The position numbers were made by a program, and so were the translations under genes. From an uncultured Chryseobacterium sp. (GTDB lineage Bacteria > Bacteroidota > Bacteroidia > Flavobacteriales > Weeksellaceae), in NCBI GenBank assembly GCA_913775525.1, contig CAJYLH010000036.1:1-64000 (forward strand): a stretch of 64,000 bases of DNA, written 5' to 3'. This document shows positions 1-9,697 of the stretch, piece by piece. Each line of letters starts with the position of its first letter. The first letter of the stretch is position 1. The notes beneath the pieces were generated by a model. It did not search any database, was not told where the DNA came from, and saw only the letters and a program-made list of their open reading frames with translations.

Positions 1-50
1 AGTGGAGTTTATTGAACTCGTTGAAAAGAATCACTTTTGTGTGCTACTCA

Positions 51-105
51 CCGGTTCTCGATACATTTTTCTCCGCTTTGCTGCGAAAAAAACTCGAACT
101 GACGG
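51..105. repeat. Extragenic imperfect palindrome, flavobacterial type
   Basis: An interrupted inverted repeat: a GTTCTCGA half pairs with an ACTCGAAC half around a T-rich/A-rich stem (TTTTTCTCCGC against GCTGCGAAAAAA). This layout is familiar from intergenic repeats of Chryseobacterium-like genomes. The rest of 1-351 has no convincing gene. Two short similar stretches at about 20-42 and 183-204 (GTTGAAA-A/G-GATCACTTTT-like) suggest repeat-derived DNA. A 63-codon frame from the ATG at 201 to 392 overlaps the next gene and is not called. Confidence 0.4.
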
Positions 106-351
106 GGCCGCAGTGTTTGTCAGAGATAGATTTCCGTCGTCGTCCGTTCGGGTGCGAAACGAAGTGGAATGTATCAAGACTTGTTGAAAGGATCACTTTT
201 ATGTTTGGCAAACTAAAAAAGAAGCAGAAAGGAAGAATAACCTTTCTGGAGGGATGGGACATCCGTTTTTCCGGCTTTCATAGTCTTAAACAAACTTGGA
301 TAACCTGCCCGCGTATGGGAAATTCGTTTCACCATCTAAAAAAACACAGCA

Positions 352-1974
352 ATGGACACAACAAAAAAAATGATGATTCCCCTGAACAATGACTACCTGC
401 GGAATCAGCTGCGGCAGGAATGCCTTAATAATATGGTGATACAGATCTATTACCATCCGACGGATCAGACAGGCTATGGCCATCTCTTCCTCATGACCCA
501 ATCCCATAAGGATGCTGAACTGATCCGCGGAAGAAAATGGGTCACCAAAGCCTTTTCGGAGCATCAGACGAAAGTATATGTCTCCTGTCCGCAAACGGTA
601 GAGTACCAGCTGAAGAAAGGCTATCCTTTGGTATATTGCTATACCCATCCGTCATTGTTGATCTACAGTAAAGATCCTATTCCGGCCTGTTATCATATGC
701 ATAAAGCCGGAAAACAGCGGATGAAGAGGTATGCCTCTTTCAGGGAAGAATTTTACCACGATCATGACCTGCTGAAGTCGGAAGCCGACCGGTTCCACGC
801 TTTGCATTCACCTATCAGCACGTATCTGATGTACATCAGGCTGATGGAACATGATCTGGATTACCTGGAATATCTGTACCTGGGAGACCGGAGGGACCAT
901 AAAAACAAGCATCAGAGAATACAAGATTTAACCCTGCATATTCCTCTGTTGCAGAAACTGCTGGTCAGGAAAAACGGGAATACCTATTACCTGATCTCCA
1001 AACTGGAAGCTGCCGTAAACGCTGCGGAATCGGGGGATGAAATGGATATCCGGACGGAACTGTACAGCGCGATACAGCATCTGGAATCGGAATTATACCA
1101 GCGGATAGAGTACCGTTTCAAAGAATTGAAGGCCATGCTGGAACCGGAATTTCCCATTTTACCTGCCGAAGCAGAAATTCCTGAAACCAAAACCGGCGAC
1201 CAAAACCTGGAAATGATCATCACTTCCATCTGTAAAACAGCTGATCCGGAGGAAATTTTCCTGTTTCATACGGCAGATACTTTTGAGAACACCCGGAAGA
1301 TCAGGCTGTATTACCTTCTGGTGATCGGGGAGGGGCTCGGCAATGAGAAGATCATCCGGATCCAGGATTCGGTACAGGCGAAAAGCTGTGGATCAGCCGG
1401 TGTTGTCATTTTAAGCCACAGCAGGATTTCCATTCAGGAGCAATTATTCAACGGCCAGCATCTGATGCGACAGATCATGACCGGCCGGAACAGGATTTTC
1501 ACCACCGATGATATGCATCCTGAGATTCACTGGGAGGAACCGCATATCGTTGAGTACGGGGATATGGATTTATACCATGCCGCATTACAGGGCTATGTCG
1601 CACAATATTTTGCCATGCGCAAAAATGTTGAAAATGATAGAGGATATGGCTTTGCAGCCGTTTTTGCCCGGTGTGTGATGAATGCCTTCCGGGTATTCCT
1701 CTATGGTTCCCTACATTCCTATATGCCGCATTACCTCAATGCGTTCAGCATCTGGAAACTGTGCGTTTTCGCAGACCCTTCGATGGAAAGGATCGAGTTT
1801 CTGTTCGGTAAGCTGAGCCCCGATTTCTACCGGACCATAGATGCCGGATTACGGTACACCGACAATATCGATTATTATTCCGGGGACAAGCTGCTCATTA
1901 TGGATGAAATACTAGAGTGCCTGATGGATAGGATCAGAAAGCTGATCGAAAGTAAGAATCTAAATGCCGAATAA
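352..1974 (+). CDS. Hypothetical protein, 540 aa, function unknown
   Basis: I do not recognise this family. The protein is soluble (no signal peptide or membrane segment), rich in Tyr, His, Met and Arg, and looks all-helical through residues 110-270 (charged, heptad-like runs of Leu and Glu). Residues 275-390 have an alternating hydrophobic pattern (IFLFHTADTFE, YYLLVIGEG, AGVVILSHS) that could be a nucleotidyltransferase-like alpha/beta domain. Residues 415-540 are again helical and could be a HEPN-like partner; this pairing is only an impression and no catalytic motif is secure. An ATG at 370 is an alternative start. It stands alone: repeat-like DNA lies upstream and the next gene is convergent. 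Confidence 0.8.
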   Translation: MDTTKKMMIPLNNDYLRNQLRQECLNNMVIQIYYHPTDQTGYGHLFLMTQSHKDAELIRGRKWVTKAFSEHQTKVYVSCPQTVEYQLKKGYPLVYCYTHPSLLIYSKDPIPACYHMHKAGKQRMKRYASFREEFYHDHDLLKSEADRFHALHSPISTYLMYIRLMEHDLDYLEYLYLGDRRDHKNKHQRIQDLTLHIPLLQKLLVRKNGNTYYLISKLEAAVNAAESGDEMDIRTELYSAIQHLESELYQRIEYRFKELKAMLEPEFPILPAEAEIPETKTGDQNLEMIITSICKTADPEEIFLFHTADTFENTRKIRLYYLLVIGEGLGNEKIIRIQDSVQAKSCGSAGVVILSHSRISIQEQLFNGQHLMRQIMTGRNRIFTTDDMHPEIHWEEPHIVEYGDMDLYHAALQGYVAQYFAMRKNVENDRGYGFAAVFARCVMNAFRVFLYGSLHSYMPHYLNAFSIWKLCVFADPSMERIEFLFGKLSPDFYRTIDAGLRYTDNIDYYSGDKLLIMDEILECLMDRIRKLIESKNLNAE

Positions 1975-2003
1975 TTCCGGAACTGATCTTTTAACTGCAC
2001 AGA

Positions 2004-2366
<363 letters not shown>

Positions 2367-2521
2367 TCAAATTTAGATACAGCAAAAATAAAAAATTCCG
2401 GCGGCAATTTCCAACCGGTCTGAAATTCTGAACTGAAGGCTGGAATTTTGCTAAGCTGCAAAGACTATTGAAAATACTGTGGTCATTCACATTCACTGGC
2501 CATTCACTCCAAAACCGCATC

Positions 2522-2790
2522 GTCAAAAATTCTTTGAATTTTTGCCACCCCACCGAAATTCGGAGGGTAATTTCGGCTGAGATATTTCTGCAGTACACCA
2601 TTTTATCAAAGATAAAATCCCAGTGCCTTTCACGCAAAGCTTTTAAATTCCTCCTGCGCCATTGCGCTTTCCAACACCCACCGGACTTCAGAAATTTTAT
2701 ACTCCGCACTTCATCAGCGGCTTGCCGCCATTCTTTGCTCCCCTAAGAGACGCGCCGGCGTTAAGAAAACTTTGCGTTGAAATCTCCCTC
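2522..2790. repeat. Cluster of short perfect hairpins in a 508-nt intergenic region
   Basis: The gap 2361-2868 has no gene but a run of short perfect inverted repeats: 2524-2532/2536-2544 (9 bp, 3-nt loop), 2553-2560/2569-2576 (CCGAAATT/AATTTCGG), 2601-2607/2611-2617 (TTTTATC/GATAAAA) and 2717-2721/2724-2728 (GCGGC/GCCGC). A longer-range pair TTTCACGCAAAG (about 2627) against CTTTGCGTTGAAA (about 2770) encloses most of them. It looks like a mosaic of extragenic repeat units; the frames across it are not convincing as genes. Confidence 0.5.
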
Positions 2791-2854
2791 GCACCGCTGC
2801 AAAAATTCACCATTGACGATCAGCCTTTCGCCATTAACTTCCCCGGAATATTCC

Positions 2855-2862
2855 TACCTTTG
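2855..2862 (+). promoter_or_regulatory. Candidate -7 promoter box for the DUF1294 gene
   Basis: TACCTTTG fits the Bacteroidetes -7 consensus TAnnTTTG and lies only 6 nt before the ATG at 2869. It decides the start, because any upstream start codon would lie outside the transcript. No clear -33 TTG is at the right distance. Confidence 0.5.
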
Positions 2863-2868
2863 CCCCTC

Positions 2869-3126
2869 ATGAAGTATTTTTTCATTTTCTCCACGCTGAT
2901 TACCTTCCTTACATTCGGCCTCGACAAACGCCGGGCTGAAAAGCATCAGCGGCGGATTCCGGAATCGGTACTCCTTTTTCTGACCTTCCTAGGCGGAACC
3001 GCCGGCGCGATCCTCGGAATGATTTCCTACCGGCATAAAACCTCTAAAAAATCCTTTCTTTTCAAAACTGCATTGTTCATCCTCCTGCAGGGTTTGATCA
3101 TTTATGCGCTGCTTTATCATTTTTGA
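2869..3126 (+). CDS. DUF1294 family small membrane protein
   Basis: An 85-aa protein. An N-terminal membrane segment (YFFIFSTLITFLTFGLD) is followed by a basic loop (KRRAEKHQRRIPE), a second hydrophobic stretch with the family's Gly-rich motif (LLFLTFLGGTAGAILGM), a short basic loop (YRHKTSKKSF) and a last membrane segment (ILLQGLIIYALL). This is the DUF1294 layout (YdjM/CspA-associated small membrane proteins); the function of the family is not established. The frame stays open upstream to 2662, but the -7 box next to 2869 supports the short form, which also has the family's usual length. Confidence 0.8.
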   Translation: MKYFFIFSTLITFLTFGLDKRRAEKHQRRIPESVLLFLTFLGGTAGAILGMISYRHKTSKKSFLFKTALFILLQGLIIYALLYHF

Positions 3127-3447
3127 AACTGGAATATCCACTTCAAAGAATTTGTGGCCATCAACGGTTTTCTACTCACATATTTGTTTAGTTTTTGCTT
3201 ATCACAAGAAGCATAGATCATTAAACTGGCTGTCATTTGCTGAGTGAAATGGGCTTCGCTGAGGCTTTCGAAGATCTTTACGACCGAAAAATATGTTCAA
3301 TACTTAAAAAATCTTAACAACCATTTCGTTTGAAATCTTAACCAGGTAAATAACAATTTATCTTTTAACAAACATTTAGCATTTGTATTTTTCTCACGGC
3401 ACCATTTTTTCTTAGTTATTAACCGTATAACACCAAATCAAAAAATT
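3127..3447. other. Intergenic region without recognisable features
   Basis: This 321-nt AT-rich stretch lies upstream of the DJ-1/PfpI gene. I see no credible gene, RNA or strong hairpin. It must hold that gene's promoter; a TAGCATTTG at about 3377 is near the -7 consensus but one base too long. Confidence 0.4.
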
Positions 3448-3996
3448 ATGTCTAAGAAAATCGCCATTTTGGCCACCCACGGATTTGAAGAAAGCGAACT
3501 GAAATCACCGAAAGAACATTTGGAACAGCAAGGCTGGACCGCCCACATCATCAGTCCTGAAGCAGGAACCATCAAAGCATGGGCTGAAAAAGACTGGGGT
3601 AAGGAATATACCGTAGATAAAACATTAAATGAAGCCTCAGCTTCAGATTATGATGCCCTGATGTTACCCGGAGGAGTCATCAATCCGGATACCCTAAGGA
3701 CCAATGATACGGCATTAAGCTTTGTAAGAGACTTTTTCGAACAGCATAAGCCGGTAGGGGCAATCTGCCACGGACCACAGATCCTGATCAACGCAGAAGT
3801 TGTGAAAGGAAGGAATATGACTTCCGTAAAATCCATCAGCAAAGATTTGAAAAACGCTGGTGCAGACTGGGAAGACAGCGAAGTGGTTACCGACCATGGA
3901 CTGGTAACCAGCAGGACTCCGGAAGATTTACCGGCATTCAATAAAAAGCTTGTAGAGGAAATCAACGAAGGAAAACACGAAGAGCAAACCGTATAA
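3448..3996 (+). CDS. DJ-1/PfpI (YhbO/YraA-like) family protein
   Basis: A 182-aa single-domain class I glutamine-amidotransferase-like protein. The N terminus (KKIAILATHGFEESELKSP) carries the family's conserved Glu near residue 14-15. Residues 104-110 hold the nucleophile elbow AICHGPQ with Cys107 and His108. The motif DALMLPGG precedes it. Members are described as protein/nucleotide deglycases, glyoxalases or stress-induced proteases; the activity here cannot be told from sequence. The DWEDSEVVTDHGLVTSRTPED C-terminal region is typical of the YraA/PfpI branch. Monocistronic, closed by the strong hairpin at 4031-4061. Confidence 0.9.
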   Translation: MSKKIAILATHGFEESELKSPKEHLEQQGWTAHIISPEAGTIKAWAEKDWGKEYTVDKTLNEASASDYDALMLPGGVINPDTLRTNDTALSFVRDFFEQHKPVGAICHGPQILINAEVVKGRNMTSVKSISKDLKNAGADWEDSEVVTDHGLVTSRTPEDLPAFNKKLVEEINEGKHEEQTV

Positions 3997-4030
3997 GCGT
4001 ACTGCATTTCAACTGCATACATTAAGTCAG

Positions 4031-4061
4031 CAAAGGCCCGGATCGAAGATCCGGGCCTTTG
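4031..4061 (+). terminator. Terminator hairpin after the DJ-1/PfpI gene
   Basis: A perfect 14-bp inverted repeat (CAAAGGCCCGGATC, loop GAA) separates the DJ-1/PfpI gene from typA. The T tract is short and mixed, so efficiency is uncertain. Confidence 0.75.
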
Positions 4062-4200
4062 TATATCATTACCCTGTGCTCAGATAAATCTGCCTGAATA
4101 GAGCTTTCGCAGGCTTTTCACATGCTCGTTACAAATAATCCGCTCATTATTAAATTGTTAAATAATTATACAACATACGTTATATTTGGTTTAAAATCAC

Positions 4201-4208
4201 TATTTTTG
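4201..4208 (+). promoter_or_regulatory. -7 promoter box of typA
   Basis: TATTTTTG matches TAnnTTTG, 18 nt before the ATG of typA at 4227. No clear -33 TTG at 17-23 nt. Confidence 0.6.
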
Positions 4209-4226
4209 CACCCGTAAAAATCATTC

Positions 4227-6035
4227 ATGCAAAACATTAGAAATATTGCGATTATCGCACACGTTGACCACGGGAAGACGACTCTGGTTGATAAAATCAT
4301 TCATGCTACAAACATTTTCAGAGAAAATCAGGAAAGTGGAGAACTGATCATGGATAACAATGATCTTGAAAGAGAAAGAGGGATCACCATCTTATCCAAA
4401 AATATTTCTGTTACTTATAAAGACACAAAAATTAATGTAATCGATACCCCTGGTCACGCCGATTTCGGTGGTGAGGTAGAGAGGGTTCTGAAAATGGCAG
4501 ACGGGGTAATCCTGTTGGTGGATGCTTTTGAAGGTCCGATGCCACAGACCCGTTTCGTACTTCAGAAAGCCCTGGAACTGGGATTGAGACCATTGGTGGT
4601 TATCAACAAAGTAGATAAGCCGAACTGCCGTCCGGATGAAGTTCACGATCAGGTATTCGACCTGTTCTTCAACTTGGAAGCTACGGAAGAGCAGCTGGAT
4701 TTCCCAACGTTCTACGGATCTTCAAAACAGGGATGGTTCAACACATCACTTGAGCAGACCGAAGATATTTTACCGTTACTGGATGGTATCCTGCAATATG
4801 TTCCGGCTCCGAAAGTGAGCGAAGGAACCCTTCAGATGCAGATTACTTCCCTGGATTTCTCTTCTTTCCTAGGAAGGATCGCGATCGGGAAAGTAACCAG
4901 AGGGGAGATCAAAGAGTCCCAGTGGATTGGTCTTGCCCAGGCAGACGGAAAAATTGTAAAAGGAAAAGTAAAGGAATTATATGTTTTCGAAGGATTAGGA
5001 AAGAAAAAAGTAACCGAAGTAAAGGCTGGTGATATCTGTGCCGTAGTTGGTTTCGATGCTTTCCAGATTGGTGATTCATTCGTAGACCTTGAAAATCCTG
5101 AGCCATTGGAAAGAACGGCTATCGATGAGCCTACGCTGAACATGACGTTCTCCATCAACAATTCTCCGTTCTTCGGGAAAGACGGTAAATATGTAACGTC
5201 CAACCACCTGAAAGAAAGGTTAACCAAAGAATTGGAGAAAAACCTTGCGTTGAGGGTTCAGCAGACGGATGATGCCAATACATTCCTGGTATTCGGTAGA
5301 GGTATTCTTCACTTATCGGTTCTTATCGAAACGATGAGAAGAGAAGGATACGAAATGACGATCGGTCAGCCACAGGTAATCCTGAGAGAAGATGAAAACG
5401 GACAAAAACTGGAGCCTTACGAATCTTTGGTGGTAGATGTTCCGGAAGAATATGCTTCCAGAGTAATCGACCTGGCTACCCAGAGAAAAGGGGACCTTCA
5501 CATCATGGAAACCAAAGGTGAAATGCAGCATATGGAGTTCGAAATTCCTTCCAGAGGTCTGATCGGACTGCGTTCCCAGATGCTTACCGCTACGGCAGGA
5601 GAAGCGATCATGGCACACCGTTTCACAGAATACAAGCCTTTCAAAGGTGCTATTCCGGGAAGAAACAACGGGGTACTGATCAGCAAGACCCAGGGGCCTG
5701 CTACGGAATATTCCATTGCTAAATTACAGGACAGAGGTAAGTTCTTTGTAGATCCGGGTGAGGAAATCTACGCGGGAATGATCATCGGTGAGCAGAACAA
5801 GCCGGGAGACCTTGTGGTAAACATCGTGGAAGCGAAGCAGCTGAACAACATGAGAGCATCAGGAAAAGATAAAGATACCGGAGTCGCTCCGAAAATCTTA
5901 TTCTCACTGGAAGAATGCATGGAATACATCCAGGGTGACGAAGCCATTGAGGTGACACCGAATTTCATCCGTATGAGAAAGAAAATCCTTTCCGAAGAAG
6001 AAAGAAAAAGAGTGGAAAGAGGCGCAAAAGCTTAA
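4227..6035 (+). CDS. typA: Ribosome-associated translational GTPase TypA/BipA
   Basis: A 602-aa translational GTPase of full length. The G domain is complete: G1 AHVDHGKTT (from residue 11), the G2 region with GITI, G3 [15 protein letters not shown]4 NKVDKP. Domain II follows ([19 protein letters not shown]), then EF-G-like domains III and V ([41 protein letters not shown]) and the TypA-specific C-terminal domain ([26 protein letters not shown]). TypA binds the 70S ribosome and helps 50S assembly and stress adaptation. Transcribed alone between the hairpins at 4031 and 6080. Confidence 0.98.
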   Translation: MQNIRNIAIIAHVDHGKTTLVDKIIHATNIFRENQESGELIMDNNDLERERGITILSKNISVTYKDTKINVIDTPGHADFGGEVERVLKMADGVILLVDAFEGPMPQTRFVLQKALELGLRPLVVINKVDKPNCRPDEVHDQVFDLFFNLEATEEQLDFPTFYGSSKQGWFNTSLEQTEDILPLLDGILQYVPAPKVSEGTLQMQITSLDFSSFLGRIAIGKVTRGEIKESQWIGLAQADGKIVKGKVKELYVFEGLGKKKVTEVKAGDICAVVGFDAFQIGDSFVDLENPEPLERTAIDEPTLNMTFSINNSPFFGKDGKYVTSNHLKERLTKELEKNLALRVQQTDDANTFLVFGRGILHLSVLIETMRREGYEMTIGQPQVILREDENGQKLEPYESLVVDVPEEYASRVIDLATQRKGDLHIMETKGEMQHMEFEIPSRGLIGLRSQMLTATAGEAIMAHRFTEYKPFKGAIPGRNNGVLISKTQGPATEYSIAKLQDRGKFFVDPGEEIYAGMIIGEQNKPGDLVVNIVEAKQLNNMRASGKDKDTGVAPKILFSLEECMEYIQGDEAIEVTPNFIRMRKKILSEEERKRVERGAKA

Positions 6036-6079
6036 TTTTTCAACCATTACTGAAAATTAATGTTTCAGGATATCATATC

Positions 6080-6108
6080 AGCCTTCCGTATCATACGGGA
6101 GGCTTTTT
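6080..6108 (+). terminator. Rho-independent terminator of typA
   Basis: The stem AGCCTTCCGTA/TACGGGAGGCT, with one mismatch and loop TCA, is followed by TTTTT. Confidence 0.85.
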
Positions 6109-6135
6109 AAATTCCTGTTTACATTCAAAAATACG

Positions 6136-6564
6136 ATGAATATGAACAAATTTCATGTGCTTTTTATGGCGGTAATATTCAGCTTTATGACGTTTGGATG
6201 CCATCAAAAAGAAACCGATCTGAAAGATTTTAACCATTATACATTCGATGCAGAGATTCCGGGGGAAGGCATGTTTAATATCGGACATTCTTTTATGATT
6301 AATGATGAAAGGTATATCAATGAAAAATATAACTTCATTTACTATCCCGCGAATTTTGCAGAGAGAAGGTTTCTAACTCCAGGCAGCCTTCAGGATAGTG
6401 GTTTCCCGGTCTATTGGAGAGAAGTGGAGCTTCCGTTCAGGATCATCAAGAAAGCTGAAGGGGATACATTGCTGGTCATCAAAGACAACAGGGAATTTAT
6501 TTTTAAAAGGATCAGAAATTCAGATAATGACTTGATTAAACCTTCAGGGTTTTCAAAACCTTGA
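6136..6564 (+). CDS. Small hypothetical lipoprotein
   Basis: A 142-aa protein with an N-terminal signal peptide ending in the lipobox-like MTFGC (Cys about residue 22), so probably an outer- or inner-membrane lipoprotein. The mature part is beta-rich and polar with no family I recognise. An ATG at 6142 is an equally good start. The last codons run into a 33-nt palindrome (6538-6570), so the C terminus SGFSKP is encoded by repeat DNA and may be a late extension. Function unknown. Confidence 0.75.
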   Translation: MNMNKFHVLFMAVIFSFMTFGCHQKETDLKDFNHYTFDAEIPGEGMFNIGHSFMINDERYINEKYNFIYYPANFAERRFLTPGSLQDSGFPVYWREVELPFRIIKKAEGDTLLVIKDNREFIFKRIRNSDNDLIKPSGFSKP

Positions 6565-6570
6565 AGGTTT
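6538..6570. repeat. Extragenic palindrome (AACCTT...AAGGTT type)
   Basis: AAACCTTCA-GGGTTTT and AAAACC-TTGAAGGTTT form a near-perfect 33-nt palindrome overlapping the stop of the small lipoprotein. The same design (AACCTT - variable - GGGTTT, then its complement) recurs at 35399-35431, so the two look like members of one dispersed palindrome family. Confidence 0.6.
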
Positions 6571-6770
6571 GATTTATACTTGATAACATATAGCCAGACC
6601 ATAACCAAACCAGACCATAGCTTTTGTATAGGGTGTTGAAATTGAGTCCAACCTTTTATTTTCTGATCTTTCATCTTTGGTTTCCAGTATTTCCGGATAC
6701 TTTTTATAAGTTGCTTAAGCAATCATCTGCCCGTTTCTTGCCACGGCTGCATTTTTGCATTTTCCCAATC

Positions 6771-7880
6771 ATGAGTAAACTGAAACCCGCATCACTGTTC
6801 GTTGGGACCGTGCTCCTGCTGCTATCCTGTGACGGATTGAAAGTGCCTAAAAATATTTTTGAAACTTCTGAACGCAGGAAATACGAACGCAGTTTTTCAG
6901 GATCTGATACGATCATGGCCAATTGGAAACGCAGTTTTTCCACAGCGGTAGCGAACCGGCTCACGATTCCTGAAGGGGCTTCATTCACAGTAACACCGGA
7001 TTCCACCGGCAGGAATGCCATCGGTTATTTATTAGACCTGAAAAAAGGCGATCAACTCGTCATTGAGAGCAATGTCAGCAACCCCAACGCAAAGATCTTT
7101 ATTGATATCCTGGCTCCGGGTTCAGAAGCGGATCAGGCTGAAAGCAGCCTGATGGCCAACAATAAGTTTTCAGCCTCAATAGAAAATACCGGTTTGTACA
7201 GAGTGGTTATACAGCCGGAAATACAGTTTTCCGAACATTTCGGGCTGATATGGTATACGCAGCCGTCACTGGCTTTCCCGGTGGCCGGGAAAGGAAACCG
7301 AAATGTACAAAGTTTCTGGGGCGCGAGCCGGGATGGCGGTGGCAGGAGCCATGAAGGCGTTGATATTTTTGCGCCAAGGAAAACGCCGGTTGTTGCAGTG
7401 ACCGACGGATTGATTACCCGTACCGGAAATCAGGGGCTGGGCGGTAAGCAGGTATGGCAGCGGGACGGTATGCTGGGAAATTCCTATTACTATGCGCATC
7501 TCGACAGTATCCTGACCGAAAGCGGAAGAACCGTAAAGACCGGCGATACGCTGGGCTGGGTAGGCAATACAGGGAATGCCGCAGGCGGACCGACACATCT
7601 CCATTTCGGAATTTACACTATGGGAGGAGCGGTGGATCCTTATCCTTATATCAGGACACGACCGGTACCTCAACTGAATTCAAAAACCACTGTTCCTGCA
7701 TCAAAATATAGTAAAGCGGGAACCAACCTCCGTTCAGGTCACGGGACTCAGTATGAAGTCCTGGATGTACTGAATGAAAAAACGTCTGTCCGGATCCTGG
7801 CGGTAACCGGATCATGGTATCATATAAAAACTCAGGATGGAAGGGAAGGCTTCGTGCTTCGGGACAGACTTGAATCATGA
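6771..7880 (+). CDS. M23 family metallopeptidase lipoprotein with SH3 domain
   Basis: A 369-aa cell-envelope endopeptidase. The signal peptide ends in LLLLSC (Cys20), a lipobox. Residues about 60-160 form a beta-sandwich-like spacer. The M23 (LytM/lysostaphin) domain has the zinc motifs HEGVD (HxxxD) and HLHFG (HxH). A C-terminal bacterial SH3 (SH3b) domain (GTNLRSGHG...GSWYHIKT...GFVLRDRL) probably binds peptidoglycan. It would cut peptide cross-links in murein. The frame is open from 6624, but the ATG at 6771 gives a correct signal peptide and follows a CATTTTTG -7-like box at 6750-6757. Confidence 0.93.
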   Translation: MSKLKPASLFVGTVLLLLSCDGLKVPKNIFETSERRKYERSFSGSDTIMANWKRSFSTAVANRLTIPEGASFTVTPDSTGRNAIGYLLDLKKGDQLVIESNVSNPNAKIFIDILAPGSEADQAESSLMANNKFSASIENTGLYRVVIQPEIQFSEHFGLIWYTQPSLAFPVAGKGNRNVQSFWGASRDGGGRSHEGVDIFAPRKTPVVAVTDGLITRTGNQGLGGKQVWQRDGMLGNSYYYAHLDSILTESGRTVKTGDTLGWVGNTGNAAGGPTHLHFGIYTMGGAVDPYPYIRTRPVPQLNSKTTVPASKYSKAGTNLRSGHGTQYEVLDVLNEKTSVRILAVTGSWYHIKTQDGREGFVLRDRLES

Positions 7881-7964
7881 ACAGGAATTAAAAATTTTAG
7901 CCGTAAATTCATATTCCATACCTAATTTGAAACCATCCTATTTCCTAATAAAAAGGAATAACAT

Positions 7965-7972
7965 TATTTTTG
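7965..7972 (+). promoter_or_regulatory. -7 promoter box of the YddW-like gene
   Basis: TATTTTTG lies 4 nt before the ATG at 7977, so the transcript would be nearly leaderless, as is common in this group. Confidence 0.55.
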
Positions 7973-7976
7973 CTTT

Positions 7977-9557
7977 ATGAACATCAGAAATATCACTTAT
8001 CCGGCCCTGTTTTTCTCAGCTATTGCCATGGGGTCGTGCTCTTCACAGAAAGCAGCGACCTCCAGTACGGGCAGGAAACCGGCTCCCCAGACAGCATCCC
8101 TTCCTAAGCCCCCTCCTATAAAAGCAGAACCGGAAGAAGTTTACAGGACCAATCTTCCGGTGATCGGCCGTGAGTTCCGCGGCGCCTGGGTAGCCAGTGT
8201 CGCCAATATCAACTGGCCGTCGAGGAACAATTTATCCGTAGAGCAGCAGAAAGCCGAAGCGATAGGAATGCTGAATATGCTTGCCGATCATAATTTCAAT
8301 GCCGTGATCTTTCAGGTCCGTCCTTCGGCGGATGCTTTATACACCAGTGAAATTGAACCGTGGTCTTACTTCCTGACTGGCGAAACAGGCCGTGCCCCTT
8401 ACCCGAATTACGATCCTCTGCAATTCTGGATTGAAGAGGCGCATAAAAGAGGGATTGAACTGCATGTCTGGCTGAACCCTTACCGCGCCCACCATTCTAA
8501 CGGCGGACCGGTCAGCAGCCTGTCGATGGTCAGTAAGCTTCCCGATATGGTGGTAAGGCTTAAAAACGGGATGTACTGGTTCGATCCTGCGAATCCCAAA
8601 ACGCAGGGCCATGTCTCCAACGTTGTGAAAGACCTGGTAAAGAGGTATGATATAGACGGAGTGCATTTTGATGACTATTTTTATCCGTATTCTGCCTACA
8701 ACCGCGGCGCGGATTTTCCGGATACGGCAAGCTGGAATGCTTACCTAAGCAGCGGCGGGACCTTATCCAAGGCCGACTGGCGACGGGATAACGTCAACAG
8801 ATTTGTGGAGCGGATCTATAAAGAAATCCATGCCGAAAAAGACTATGTGAAATTCGGGATCAGCCCGTTCGGGATCTGGAAGCCGGGATATCCGCAGGGA
8901 GTTGTCGGGTCATCACAATTTGATGAGCTGTACGCCGATGCAAAATTATGGCTGAATAAAGGCTGGGTAGATTATTTTTCGCCCCAGCTTTACTGGCCGG
9001 TAGATTCCAAAGGACAGGGCTTCGGTGCCCTGCTCAACTGGTGGGAATCTGAAAATACCATGAAACGGCATTTATGGCCTGGACTGAATACCATTGAAGT
9101 CAAGTCCTACGACCGTCCTTCTGAGATCCGAAACCAGATCGATATTTCCCGTCAGGTTTTGGGCAATGATGCCGGTGAGATCCACTGGAGCATTGCCGGG
9201 CTTACGAAAAATCCGGGGATGCTTTCCACACTTAAAAACGGGCCGTACAAAGACAAAGTCCTGGTTCCTCAATCACCGTGGATCAAAGTTGCTCCGTTAA
9301 AGGCACCGACATTGTTCGTGGCTGACGCCGGAACTGCGGTACGGGCAAGCTGGAGTAGTTCCAACCTGAAGGAAGTCTTCCAATGGGTACTGTTTACGCA
9401 ATATAACGGCGTATGGGAAACGGAAATCCTGACCCTGGACCAGCTTTCCAGGGATATCCCGAAATCCAAAGCCGGGAAAGTGCTGAACGGCGTCGCCATT
9501 AAAGCGATCGACCGCCTGGGAAATGAAAGTGATTATATGGCCCGGAAGATAAAATAG
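7977..9557 (+). CDS. Family 10-like glycosidase lipoprotein (YddW/DUF187)
   Basis: A 526-aa lipoprotein: signal peptide with lipobox MGSC (Cys20), then a Pro/Ala/Ser-rich linker to about residue 55. The catalytic region begins with REFRGAWVASVANINWPS and continues through FNAVIFQVRPSADALY, ELHVWLNPYRAH, YDIDGVHFDDYFYPY, FGISPFGIWKPG and WVDYFSPQLYWP, the conserved blocks of the GHL10/DUF187 (YddW) TIM barrel. The C-terminal 80 residues look like a fibronectin-type beta domain. The E. coli homologue is a putative glycosyl hydrolase; related enzymes act on denuded peptidoglycan glycans, which would fit the M23 enzyme upstream. Confidence 0.92.
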   Translation: MNIRNITYPALFFSAIAMGSCSSQKAATSSTGRKPAPQTASLPKPPPIKAEPEEVYRTNLPVIGREFRGAWVASVANINWPSRNNLSVEQQKAEAIGMLNMLADHNFNAVIFQVRPSADALYTSEIEPWSYFLTGETGRAPYPNYDPLQFWIEEAHKRGIELHVWLNPYRAHHSNGGPVSSLSMVSKLPDMVVRLKNGMYWFDPANPKTQGHVSNVVKDLVKRYDIDGVHFDDYFYPYSAYNRGADFPDTASWNAYLSSGGTLSKADWRRDNVNRFVERIYKEIHAEKDYVKFGISPFGIWKPGYPQGVVGSSQFDELYADAKLWLNKGWVDYFSPQLYWPVDSKGQGFGALLNWWESENTMKRHLWPGLNTIEVKSYDRPSEIRNQIDISRQVLGNDAGEIHWSIAGLTKNPGMLSTLKNGPYKDKVLVPQSPWIKVAPLKAPTLFVADAGTAVRASWSSSNLKEVFQWVLFTQYNGVWETEILTLDQLSRDIPKSKAGKVLNGVAIKAIDRLGNESDYMARKIK

Positions 9558-9576
9558 GCCTGTAAAAGTATATACG

Positions 9577-9607
9577 ATCCCGTGGTTATCCTGCGGGATT
9601 TTTTTGC
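9577..9607 (+). terminator. Terminator after the YddW-like gene
   Basis: ATCCCG...CGGGAT stem with an extra GG/CC pair, followed by T7. Confidence 0.8.
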
Positions 9608-9697
9608 TGTTTAAGGGCAGCTGTTTCTTCACAATCAATCATCACTGATCAATCATCAATTATCATTATTGGCCAATACTTAAACAAACCCTGCAAC

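Noticed and set aside
201-392. 63-codon frame MFGKLKKKQKGRITFLEGWD... before the 540-aa gene
   Set aside because: It overlaps the next gene by 41 nt, lies next to repeat-like DNA and has no family resemblance that I can name. Kept only as a note.
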